Source: Leifsonia sp. CL147
Lineage (GTDB): Bacteria; Actinomycetota; Actinomycetes; Actinomycetales; Microbacteriaceae
Reading direction: 5' to 3'
DNA: 64,000 bases
NCBI RefSeq assembly: GCF_900114565.1
Contig: NZ_FOTM01000017.1
Span: forward strand, 19,922-83,921
Shown here: one piece after another, positions 53,569 through 61,128 of the stretch
Layout of the letters: each line of letters starts with the position of its first letter
How positions within the stretch are numbered: position 1 is the first letter of the stretch
Program-made: the position numbers and the translations under genes
Notes under the pieces: model-generated
Seen by the model: the letters and a program-made list of their open reading frames with translations, nothing else
Database searches by the model: none
What the model was told of the DNA's origin: nothing

Positions 53569-53587
53569 GGTTGCCGCAATCAGCAGA

Positions 53588-53599
53588 ATCGTATACGAT
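53588..53599 (+). promoter_or_regulatory. Perfect 12-bp palindrome, predicted GntR operator
   Basis: ATCGTATACGAT is perfectly palindromic, 75 bases before the FAH-RraA gene and 20 after hpaI. It is the best of three such sites in the cluster and suggests a second promoter inside the hpa operon. Confidence 0.8.
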
Positions 53600-53674
53600 T
53601 TCACATACGCCTACCCGAGCGGTGCGCGACGATGAGGAGCCAGATGCTGTGCAGACCGATGATGCGGAGACGCC

Positions 53675-55135
53675 ATGAGCGTCCCTAGCCTGTTCTCCGG
53701 TAGCGCGCGGCCCGGAAAGATCATCGCCGTGCACCTGAACTACGGCTCGCGCGCAGCGCAACGCGGCCGGACACCGGCGCAGCCGTCGTACTTCTTCAAG
53801 CCGTCCTCCTCCATCGCCGAGAGCGGCGATGAGCTCGAGCGCCCCGCCGGCACCGAACTGCTCGCCTTCGAGGGCGAGATCGCGCTCGTCATCGGCCGCC
53901 CGACGCGCCGGGTGTCGCCGGAGGACGGCTGGGCCGCAGTCTCCGGCGTGACGGCCGCGAACGATTTCGGGCTCTACGACCTGCGCTCAGCCGACAAGGG
54001 ATCGAATGTCCGTTCCAAGGGCGGCGACGGCTTCACCCCGCTCGGGCCGGCCATCCTCCCGGCGGGCGGCCTCGACCCGGACGCCCTCCGCGTGCGGACC
54101 TGGCTCAACGGCGAGCTCGTGCAGGAGGGCACCACGGACGATCTGCTCTTCCCGTTCGGCCGCCTGATCGCAGACCTGTCGCAGCTGATGACCTTGGAGC
54201 CCGGCGATGTCATCCTCACCGGGACCCCGGCAGGCTCCTCGGTCACGCAACCGGGAGACACCGTCGAGGTCGAGGTGGATGCGCCGACAGCGCCGGGCGC
54301 ACCGAGCACCGGCCGGCTGCTGACCCGCATCGCCGAGGGCAGCATCCCGTTCGGCGACTTCGGGTCGAAGCCCAGCGTGGACGAGACCCAGCGGGCGGAG
54401 GCGTGGGCGGCGCAGCCTGCGGCCGAGGTGACGCCGGCAGGACTCACGGATGAGTTGCGGGAAGCGCTCGCCTCCCTGTCGACGGCGACACTCAGTTCGC
54501 AGCTGCGCAAACGCGGCCTGAACAACGTCTCCATCGACGGCCTCACCTCCACCCGTCCGGCCGCCAAGGTCGTCGGCACCGCGCGCACGCTGCGCTTCGT
54601 CCCGAACCGCGAGGACCTGTTCGCATCCCACGGCGGAGGGTACAACGCGCAGAAGCGCGCCTTCGACGCCGTCGGACCCGGCGAGGTGCTCGTCATCGAG
54701 GCCCGCGGTGAGCGTGGCAGCGGCACCGTCGGCGACGTTCTCGCCCTGCGCGCGCAGGTCAACGGCGCGGCGGGGATCGTGACCGACGGCGGCGTGCGCG
54801 ACCTCGCGGTCGTTGCGGCCCTCGACATCCCGACCTACTCGGCCGGTCCGCACCCCGCTGTGCTCGGCCGCAAGCACGTCCCGTGGGACACCGACGTCAC
54901 CATCGCCTGCGGCGGCGCCACCGTGCAGCCCGGCGATGTGATCGTGGGCGATGCGGACGGCCTGCTCGTCATCCCGCCGTCGCTCGTGGCCGAGGTGGTC
55001 GCCGACGCGATCGAGCAGGAGCGCGAAGAAGAGTTCATCGCTGAGCAGATCGCCGCCGGCAACCGGGTCGAGGGCCTGTTCCCCTTGGATGCGGAGTGGA
55101 GAGAAAGGTACCGCGCATGGCGGACGCAGCAGTGA
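53675..55135 (+). CDS. FAH-domain hydrolase/isomerase-decarboxylase fused to RraA-type aldolase domain
   Basis: 486 residues in two parts. Residues 1-245 are a fumarylacetoacetate hydrolase fold: LLAFEGEIALVIGRP (metal Glu), NDFGLYDLRSADKGSN, RSKGGDGFTPLGPAIL and GDVILTGTPAGSS. Residues 260-480 are an RraA/HMG-CHA aldolase fold: LSSQLRKRGLNNVSIDGL, EARGERGSGTVGDVLALRAQ, IVTDGGVRDL and VQPGDVIVGDADGLLVIP. HpaG normally has two FAH halves (isomerase and decarboxylase). Here the second half seems replaced by an RraA domain, whose family includes decarboxylases. Which step each half performs is inference. Confidence 0.9.
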   Translation: MSVPSLFSGSARPGKIIAVHLNYGSRAAQRGRTPAQPSYFFKPSSSIAESGDELERPAGTELLAFEGEIALVIGRPTRRVSPEDGWAAVSGVTAANDFGLYDLRSADKGSNVRSKGGDGFTPLGPAILPAGGLDPDALRVRTWLNGELVQEGTTDDLLFPFGRLIADLSQLMTLEPGDVILTGTPAGSSVTQPGDTVEVEVDAPTAPGAPSTGRLLTRIAEGSIPFGDFGSKPSVDETQRAEAWAAQPAAEVTPAGLTDELREALASLSTATLSSQLRKRGLNNVSIDGLTSTRPAAKVVGTARTLRFVPNREDLFASHGGGYNAQKRAFDAVGPGEVLVIEARGERGSGTVGDVLALRAQVNGAAGIVTDGGVRDLAVVAALDIPTYSAGPHPAVLGRKHVPWDTDVTIACGGATVQPGDVIVGDADGLLVIPPSLVAEVVADAIEQEREEEFIAEQIAAGNRVEGLFPLDAEWRERYRAWRTQQ

Positions 55136-55803
55136 AGGCGGCGACAACACCGAGCAAGTCGCAGCTGGCCTACGAGTTCATCCGCGCCCGCATCGACGAC
55201 GGCCGGTACGTGTCCGGTTTCCGCCTCGTGCTCGGGCAGATCGCCGGCGAGCTCGACATCAGCGTGGTCCCGGTGCGCGAGGCGATCCGGCGACTCGAGG
55301 CGGAAGGGCTGGTCACGTTCGAGAAGAACGTCGGCGCCCAGGTCGCCCTGCTGCAGGAGGCCGAGTACACGTACACGATGGAGACGCTCGCTCTCGTGGA
55401 GGGTGCAGCGACGCGACTGTCGGCGCCCCTGATCACCGTCGACCACCTCCGGCGGGCGCGCGAGATCAACCGCGAGATGATCGCGTGTCTCGACGACTTC
55501 ATCCCGCACCGCTTCACGCAACTGAACCAGGAGTTCCACGCGGTGCTGTACGAGGAGTGCCCGAACCCGCACATCCTCGACCTCGTGCACCGCGGCTGGA
55601 ATCGGTTGACCGTACTCCGCGACTCCACCTTCAGCTTCGTGCCCGGCCGTGCCCGGGAGTCCGTGGACGAGCACGAGCACATCCTCACGCTCATCGAGTC
55701 GGGCGCCGAGGCGCTCGAGATCGAGCTCGCGGCGCGTCGCCATCGCCTGGCGACGCTCGATTCGCTCCACGCGTACCAGAGCGAGCACAAGCAGCAGCAC
55801 TGA
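55117..55803 (+). CDS. GntR family transcriptional regulator (FCD type), probable hpa regulator
   Basis: 228 residues from MADAAVKAATTPSKSQLAYEF (ATG at 55117), overlapping the fusion gene by 19 bp. Winged helix-turn-helix (AGELDISVVPVREAIRRLEAEGLVTFEKNVGAQV, about 42-76), then an FCD-like helical ligand domain with the metal-type residues in LNQEFHAVLYEECPNPHIL and DEHEHILTLIESG. Its location in the operon and the TATACGAT sites upstream of the genes make it the likely controller, probably releasing on an aromatic ligand. Confidence 0.9.
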   Translation: MADAAVKAATTPSKSQLAYEFIRARIDDGRYVSGFRLVLGQIAGELDISVVPVREAIRRLEAEGLVTFEKNVGAQVALLQEAEYTYTMETLALVEGAATRLSAPLITVDHLRRAREINREMIACLDDFIPHRFTQLNQEFHAVLYEECPNPHILDLVHRGWNRLTVLRDSTFSFVPGRARESVDEHEHILTLIESGAEALEIELAARRHRLATLDSLHAYQSEHKQQH

Positions 55804-55829
55804 CCGCATCCACCGACAGGAGGCCGCGC

Positions 55830-57377
55830 ATGGCGCAGCACCACATCCCGGAGAACCTTCCCGACCGCATCCAGCACTTCATCGACGGCGCGTTCGTCGA
55901 CAGCGTCTCCGGCGCCACCTTCGACGTGCTCGACCCGGTGTCGAACGAGACCTACGTGCAGGCCGCCGCCGGCCAGAAGGAGGACATCGACCTCGCGGTC
56001 GCCGCCGCGAAGCGCGCCTTCCGCGACGGCCCGTGGCCGCGGATGAAGCCGCGGGAGCGTGCGCGGGTGTTGAACCGGATCGCGGATGCGGTGGAGGCTC
56101 AGGATGCCAGGCTGGCGGAGTTGGAGACCTTCGACACGGGTTTGCCGATCACGCAGGCGTTGGGGCAGGCGCAGCGGGCGGCGGAGAACTTCCGCTTCTT
56201 CGCCGACCTGATCGTCGCGCAGGCGGATGACGCGTATAAGGTGCCGGGCAGTCAGCTGAATTACGTCAATCGCAAGCCGATCGGCGTGGCCGGGCTCATC
56301 ACGCCGTGGAACACGCCGTTCATGCTGGAGAGCTGGAAGCTGGCTCCGGCGTTGGCGACCGGGAACACGGTCGTGCTCAAGCCGGCCGAGTTCACGCCGC
56401 TCTCGGCGAGTTTGTGGGCCGAGATCTTCCGGGATGCGGGCGTGCCGGATGGGGTGTTCAACCTGGTCAACGGGCTGGGTGAGGAGGCCGGGGATGCGCT
56501 GGTGAAGCATCCCGACGTGCCGCTGATCTCGTTCACCGGCGAGAGCCGCACCGGGCAGCTCATCTTCGCCAACGCGGCGCCGTTCCTCAAGGGTCTCTCG
56601 ATGGAGCTCGGCGGGAAGTCCCCGGCTGTGGTGTTCGCCGATGCCGATCTGGAGGCTGCGATCGACTCGACCCTGTTCGGCGTGTTCTCGCTGAACGGGG
56701 AGCGCTGCACGGCCGGCTCCCGCATCCTGGTGGAGCGTCCGATCTATGACGAGTTCGTCTCCCGCTACGCGGAGCGGGCGAAGAACATCGTCGTGGGCGA
56801 CCCGCACGACCCGGCGACCGAGGTCGGCGCGCTGGTGCACCCGGAGCACTACGAGAAGGTCATGTCGTATGTCGAGCTCGGCAAGCAGGAGGGCCGGCTG
56901 GTCGCCGGCGGCGGCCGCCCGGAGGGCCTGGACCACGGCAACTATGTGGCGCCGACCGTCTTCGCCGACGTAGCACCCGAGGCCCGGATCTTCCAGGAGG
57001 AGATCTTCGGCCCGGTCGTGACGATCACCCCGTTCGACACGGACGAACAGGCATTGGAGCTTGCCAACGGGGTCCGCTACGGCCTCGCCGCCTACCTCTG
57101 GACACGCGACCTGCAGCGGGCGCACAGCTTCGCCCAGAACGTGGAGGCCGGGATGGTGTGGCTGAACTCCCACAACGTCCGCGACCTCCGCACCCCGTTC
57201 GGCGGGGTGAAGGCCTCCGGCCTCGGGCACGAGGGCGGCTACCGCTCGATCGACTTCTACACCGACCAGCAGGCCGTCCACATCACGCTCGGCCCCGTCC
57301 ACACCGCCCGGTTCGGCGCCACCCGGCACGACCCGGCCGAGGCCGAAGACGCGGCCGAAGACGCCGGCGACGCCTGA
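55830..57377 (+). CDS. hpaE: 5-carboxymethyl-2-hydroxymuconate semialdehyde dehydrogenase
   Basis: 515 residues, ALDH superfamily. GVAGLITPWNTPFMLESWK (NAD site), FTGESRTGQ, catalytic Glu in SMELGGKSPAVVF (about 261) and Cys in SLNGERCTAGSRILV (about 293). AGGAGG lies 5 bases before the ATG. Oxidises the semialdehyde made by HpaD. The last 15 residues are acidic (EAEDAAEDAGDA). The match to HpaE rests on context plus ALDH family type. Confidence 0.9.
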   Translation: MAQHHIPENLPDRIQHFIDGAFVDSVSGATFDVLDPVSNETYVQAAAGQKEDIDLAVAAAKRAFRDGPWPRMKPRERARVLNRIADAVEAQDARLAELETFDTGLPITQALGQAQRAAENFRFFADLIVAQADDAYKVPGSQLNYVNRKPIGVAGLITPWNTPFMLESWKLAPALATGNTVVLKPAEFTPLSASLWAEIFRDAGVPDGVFNLVNGLGEEAGDALVKHPDVPLISFTGESRTGQLIFANAAPFLKGLSMELGGKSPAVVFADADLEAAIDSTLFGVFSLNGERCTAGSRILVERPIYDEFVSRYAERAKNIVVGDPHDPATEVGALVHPEHYEKVMSYVELGKQEGRLVAGGGRPEGLDHGNYVAPTVFADVAPEARIFQEEIFGPVVTITPFDTDEQALELANGVRYGLAAYLWTRDLQRAHSFAQNVEAGMVWLNSHNVRDLRTPFGGVKASGLGHEGGYRSIDFYTDQQAVHITLGPVHTARFGATRHDPAEAEDAAEDAGDA

Positions 57378-57410
57378 CCCACGATCCACCACAGCAAGGA
57401 AGCTCTGACG

Positions 57411-58550
57411 ATGACCTCACCACTCACTCCCGATGCCCCGGAGCCCGTGACGACAGCCGCCGACCCGATCCCGGCGCCGACCGACCGCATCCGCACCCCG
57501 GAATCCGCCCCACCGGATGTGGTGCGCGCCGCCTACATGGAACTGGTGGTCACCGACCTCGCCGCGAGCCGCGAGTTCTACGTCGACGTGCTCGACCTCA
57601 TCGTCACCGAGGAGGACGAGAACACCGTCTACCTGCGATCCTTCGAGGAGTTCATCCACCACAACCTCGTGCTGCGGAAGGGCCCGGTCGCCGCGGTCGC
57701 CGCCTTCGCCTACCGGGTACGGACCCCGGAAGACCTCGACCGGGCCGTCGCGTTCTACACCGAGCTCGGCTGCCGGGTCGAGCGCCGGCCCGACGGATTC
57801 ACCAAAGGCGTCGGCGACAGTGTTCGCGTGGAGGACCCGCTCGGCTTCCCCTACGAGTTCTTCTACCAGGTCGAGCACGTCGAACGGATGGCTTGGCGCT
57901 ACGACCTCTACACGCCCGGCGCACTGGTCCGGATCGACCACTTCAACCAGGTCACCCCCGACGTGCCGCGTGCGGTGAAGTACATGGAAGACCTCGGCTT
58001 CCGCGTCACCGAGGACATCCAGGACGAGGCCGGCACCACCTACGCCGCCTGGATGCGCCGCAAACCCACCGTCCACGACACCGCCATGACCGGCGGCGAC
58101 GGCCCGCGCATGCACCACGTCGCCTTCGCCACCCATGAGAAGCACAACATCATCGCCATCTGCGACAAGCTCGGCGCCCTCCGCCGCAGCGACTGCATCG
58201 AACGCGGCCCCGGCCGCCACGGCGTCTCCAACGCCTTCTACCTCTACCTCCGCGACCCCGACGGCCACCGCATCGAGATCTACACCCAGGACTACTACAC
58301 CGGCGACCCCGACAACCCCGTCGTCACCTGGGACGTCCACGACAACCAACGCCGCGACTGGTGGGGCAACCCCGTCGTCCCCTCCTGGTACACGGAGGCG
58401 TCTACCGTGCTCGACCTCGACGGCAACCCCCAACCCCTCACCACCCGCACCGACGACTCCGAAATGGAGGTCACCATCGGGGCGGACGGCTTCTCCTACA
58501 CCCGCAAAGACGACCAGGCGCACGGATTCAAGCTGGGGGCGCAGGTGTAG
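57411..58550 (+). CDS. hpaD: 3,4-dihydroxyphenylacetate 2,3-dioxygenase (homoprotocatechuate type)
   Basis: 379 residues, a type I extradiol dioxygenase with two vicinal-oxygen-chelate repeats. The metal ligands are His in VRIDHFNQVTPDV (about 176), His in RMHHVAFATHEKHN (about 236) and Glu in HRIEIYTQDYYTGDPDNP (about 289). It resembles the Fe/Mn enzymes of Brevibacterium and Arthrobacter. The N-terminal 25 residues are an Ala/Pro/Thr tail. It opens the catechol ring. Last gene of the operon. Confidence 0.95.
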   Translation: MTSPLTPDAPEPVTTAADPIPAPTDRIRTPESAPPDVVRAAYMELVVTDLAASREFYVDVLDLIVTEEDENTVYLRSFEEFIHHNLVLRKGPVAAVAAFAYRVRTPEDLDRAVAFYTELGCRVERRPDGFTKGVGDSVRVEDPLGFPYEFFYQVEHVERMAWRYDLYTPGALVRIDHFNQVTPDVPRAVKYMEDLGFRVTEDIQDEAGTTYAAWMRRKPTVHDTAMTGGDGPRMHHVAFATHEKHNIIAICDKLGALRRSDCIERGPGRHGVSNAFYLYLRDPDGHRIEIYTQDYYTGDPDNPVVTWDVHDNQRRDWWGNPVVPSWYTEASTVLDLDGNPQPLTTRTDDSEMEVTIGADGFSYTRKDDQAHGFKLGAQV

Positions 58551-58553
58551 GTC

Positions 58554-58720
58554 GTCGCGACTGCGGTCGTTCGTCGCGACTGCGGTCGTTCGACGCGACT
58601 GCGGTCGCTCGACGCGACTGCGGTCGTTCGACGCGACTGCGGCCGTTCGTCGCGACTGCGGCCGTTCGTCGCGACTGCGGCCGTTCGTCGCGACTGCGGC
58701 CGTTCGTCGCGACTGCGGTC
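58554..58720. repeat. 19-bp tandem repeat after hpaD
   Basis: Eight full units and one partial unit of GTCGCGACTGCGGTCGTTC, each with 0-2 changes (G[T/A]CGCGACTGCGG[T/C]CGTTC). Each unit carries the 8-bp palindrome GTCGCGAC or its GACGCGAC variant. The array starts 4 bases after the hpaD stop. Confidence 0.95.
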
Positions 58721-58791
58721 CGGCGAGCCGCCGCAGATGTGACAGCGGACCGCAGACGCGCGCCCCGCTCCATGTCGGGGTGCGCGCGTCC

Positions 58792-59244
58792 TCACATCTG
58801 CGTGTGGTGCCCGAACGCGAACCCGAGAGCGACCCAGACGATGAGGGAGACCAGGGGCGCCGCACCGGCCAGGACGATCGCGACGACGCCGAATCGGCGG
58901 CCACGGTTCTGGGCCGCCGCCACGATGCCCTGCGTGAGCGCCCAGATCCCGGCGATCGAACCCAGAAGCATCTGCACGGCGAACCACGCCTGGTCTGGTC
59001 GCATGTTGAAACCGGCGCTCGTGCCCGTGCGGTACTCGTCGATGGTCGTCCCGAAGAGCCCGACCAGAACCGACGTAAGCACGGAGGCGCTGATCACGCA
59101 GATGGCCATCACCATCGCAACCCGCCCCAGCTTCGGCGATCTCGCGACGGGTGCCTGCGGTGGGGCCGGCCACGGTTGTGGTGGAGCCGGCAGCTGCGCT
59201 CCGGTCAGATCGCTCGGCTCGGCGCTCGTGGAGCTGTCGGTCAT
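58792..59244 (-). CDS. Small membrane protein with a proline-rich N-terminus
   Basis: 150 residues. A disordered N-terminus (PAPPQPWPAPPQAPVA) precedes four hydrophobic helices (about 42-65, 85-110, 117-140). Similar in layout to DUF4190-type membrane proteins, but without a firm family call. It follows the repeat array and is divergent from the next gene. Confidence 0.75.
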   Translation of the reverse strand: MTDSSTSAEPSDLTGAQLPAPPQPWPAPPQAPVARSPKLGRVAMVMAICVISASVLTSVLVGLFGTTIDEYRTGTSAGFNMRPDQAWFAVQMLLGSIAGIWALTQGIVAAAQNRGRRFGVVAIVLAGAAPLVSLIVWVALGFAFGHHTQM

Positions 59245-59322
59245 CGTTCCTCCGCATCCGGGATGTCAACGTCCCCACAGTATCGCTGCGGGCCGTCGGC
59301 GGCGTGCACTAGCGTTCTGGAT

Positions 59323-59931
59323 ATGGCGATCACCATCCCGAACCTGCCCGCCCTCTCGTGGACCAACGGACCCGGAACGGCGTCGTACGACGAACCGAGC
59401 GGTGAGCTCACCCTCACGGCCGCTGCCGGCGTCGACTGGTCCAACGACTCGCTCGGCGGCGGCGGTCAGCACGCGGCGACGGCACTCGGCTTCGCGGCTC
59501 CCGAGGGCGATTTCACCCTCTCAGCGCGTGCGCGTGTCACCGGAAACCGGACCACCTTCGACGCCGCGGTTCTGACGCTCTGGAGCGACGAGGACCACTG
59601 GGCGAAGCTCTGCTTCGAGTACTCGCCCCAGGGCGAGCCGATGGTCGTCAGCGTCGTGACCGACCGCTTCTCCGACGACTGCAACAGCACGGTCGTCACC
59701 GGAGACGACATCCACCTGCGGATCTCGCGCGTCGGAGAGGCCTGGGCCTTCCACTCCTCCGTGGACGGCGCGCGCTGGGACTTCGTCCGGCTCTTCCGCC
59801 TCGCACCGGGCGATGCGCCCTGGAGCGTCGGTCTCATGGCGCAGGCGCCGACGGGCGCGTCGTGCACGGCCATCCTCGACCGGATCACCCTGCGGTCAGG
59901 TCGTCTCGCCGACCTCCGAAACGGCGAGTAG
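59323..59931 (+). CDS. DUF1349 family protein
   Basis: 202 residues from MAITIPNLPALSWTNGPG. A concanavalin-like beta-sandwich of the DUF1349 kind: FTLSARARVTGNRTTFDAAVLTLWSDEDHWAKLCFEYSPQGEPMVVSVVTDRFSDD and WAFHSSVDGARWDFVRLFRL. YieP/regulation-of-enolase-like proteins. Cytosolic, no signal. Possible sugar or ligand binding; function unknown. Confidence 0.88.
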   Translation: MAITIPNLPALSWTNGPGTASYDEPSGELTLTAAAGVDWSNDSLGGGGQHAATALGFAAPEGDFTLSARARVTGNRTTFDAAVLTLWSDEDHWAKLCFEYSPQGEPMVVSVVTDRFSDDCNSTVVTGDDIHLRISRVGEAWAFHSSVDGARWDFVRLFRLAPGDAPWSVGLMAQAPTGASCTAILDRITLRSGRLADLRNGE

Positions 59932-59940
59932 GCCCAGCGG

Positions 59941-60399
59941 TCAGCGGGGGCGGGCCTCGCGGACCAGGTGGAGGTGCCGCACTCCCCCCTCGACCTTCTC
60001 GATGCCGTCCGCCCGGAACCCGGCCTTGCGGTAGAAGGCCTGGGCCCGCGGGTTCGGGTCGGCGACCCACAGCGACGCCCCGCCATCGGCATCGAGCACG
60101 GCATCCAGCAGCGCTGCCCCGAGACCCGTGCCGTGCTCCGAGCGCAGCAGGTAGAGGACGTGCAGCTGCGCCGGCCACGGCGACGGCTCGTCGGCCGTGG
60201 GCGGCCCGGACATCGCGATCCCGACGATCCGGCCGTCGCTGTCCGCGACGGCGACCCTGTTCTCGCTGAACCGGGGATCGGTCAGGGCGACCCTCCAGAA
60301 CCTCTCGCGCGACGCCAACAGCTGCGGATCGTCGAGGATCTCGTCTCGCATCAGCCCGCGATAGGTCTCCTGCCAGGACTGGACGTGCACCAGCGCCAT
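59941..60399 (-). CDS. GNAT N-acetyltransferase, downstream copy (N-terminus shortened)
   Basis: 152 residues from ATG at 60399. GNAT core VLYLLRSEHGTGLGAALLDAVLD (acetyl-CoA loop) and AQAFYRKAGF. Normal GNATs have about a dozen more residues forming strand 1. In frame upstream the bases read GRPASPGDAAG, i.e. the missing start of a GNAT domain, directly after the TGA of the upstream GNAT gene. It is therefore a shortened or a stop-split gene. Confidence 0.85.
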   Translation of the reverse strand: MALVHVQSWQETYRGLMRDEILDDPQLLASRERFWRVALTDPRFSENRVAVADSDGRIVGIAMSGPPTADEPSPWPAQLHVLYLLRSEHGTGLGAALLDAVLDADGGASLWVADPNPRAQAFYRKAGFRADGIEKVEGGVRHLHLVREARPR

Positions 60400-60432
60400 C
60401 CCCGCGGCATCCCCCGGCGAAGCCGGCCTACC

Positions 60433-60924
60433 TCACCGCCCGGCATCGCGCTGCGCCTCCGGATGCACCACGTACACATGCAAGAGACGTCCCTCGGATG
60501 CGAAGCCGTGCCTCTCGTAGGCGGGGACGGCGCGCGGACTCGAGTGCACGGTCACCCTCTCGAGGCCGAGCTCGCGCACCCGCTCGACAACGGCCTCCAT
60601 GAGCCGCCCGCCGATCCCCTGGTTTCGACGGTCCGGTACGACGTACGCGCATTGAAGATCGCCGGATGCGCGGTCGAATGCGCGTGCGCTCGGCACCCGC
60701 GGAATGATCGCGAGCCACATCAACCCGACGACCCGCTCGCCCGAAACGGCCACGAGGCACTCGTGCGAGTCCTGGTGCGTCCGCGCCCACTCTGCGAATC
60801 GCGCCGAGAACAATTCACGCGCATCCACCGCCTCGCCGCCGAGCTCGGTCACCGAGTCCCAGCGCAGGCCCCCGACCGTCTCCCACTCCCCCGGCGAAGC
60901 CGGCCTGATCCGGATGTCTGTCAT
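60433..60924 (-). CDS. GNAT N-acetyltransferase, upstream copy
   Basis: 163 residues from ATG at 60924. MTDIRIRPASPGEWETVGGLRWD, acetyl-CoA loop VVPDRRNQGIGGRLMEAVVERV, and AVPAYERHGFASEGR. Complete GNAT fold; substrate unknown. TAGGGT (60931-60936) is exactly 6 bases before the ATG. The stop is TGA at 60433-60435, in frame with the next GNAT gene. Confidence 0.88.
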   Translation of the reverse strand: MTDIRIRPASPGEWETVGGLRWDSVTELGGEAVDARELFSARFAEWARTHQDSHECLVAVSGERVVGLMWLAIIPRVPSARAFDRASGDLQCAYVVPDRRNQGIGGRLMEAVVERVRELGLERVTVHSSPRAVPAYERHGFASEGRLLHVYVVHPEAQRDAGR

Positions 60925-61060
60925 CCCGTCACCCTATGACGACTGCGCGTCCCCTCGCACGGCGGACCGTCGCTCGGCCCGGGTGCCGGCTGCGCGGTGC
61001 GGGCCGCGCGATGCGTCTGGACCAGTGCTCGATCATGATCGGCGCTCGTGGGCGTCAGCA

Positions 61061-61107
61061 GAAACGCGCCGATCCCCGTCCGTTCGGAACGAGGATCGAC
61101 GCGTTTC
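61061..61107 (-). terminator. Terminator-like hairpin after the CWB2 gene
   Basis: GAAACGCGCCGATCC and GGATCGACGCGTTTC form a 15-bp stem with one mismatch and a 17-base loop, starting 22 bases after the CWB2 stop. No T run follows. Confidence 0.65.
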
Positions 61108-61128
61108 AGACGAGCGCTACGAGAGCGG

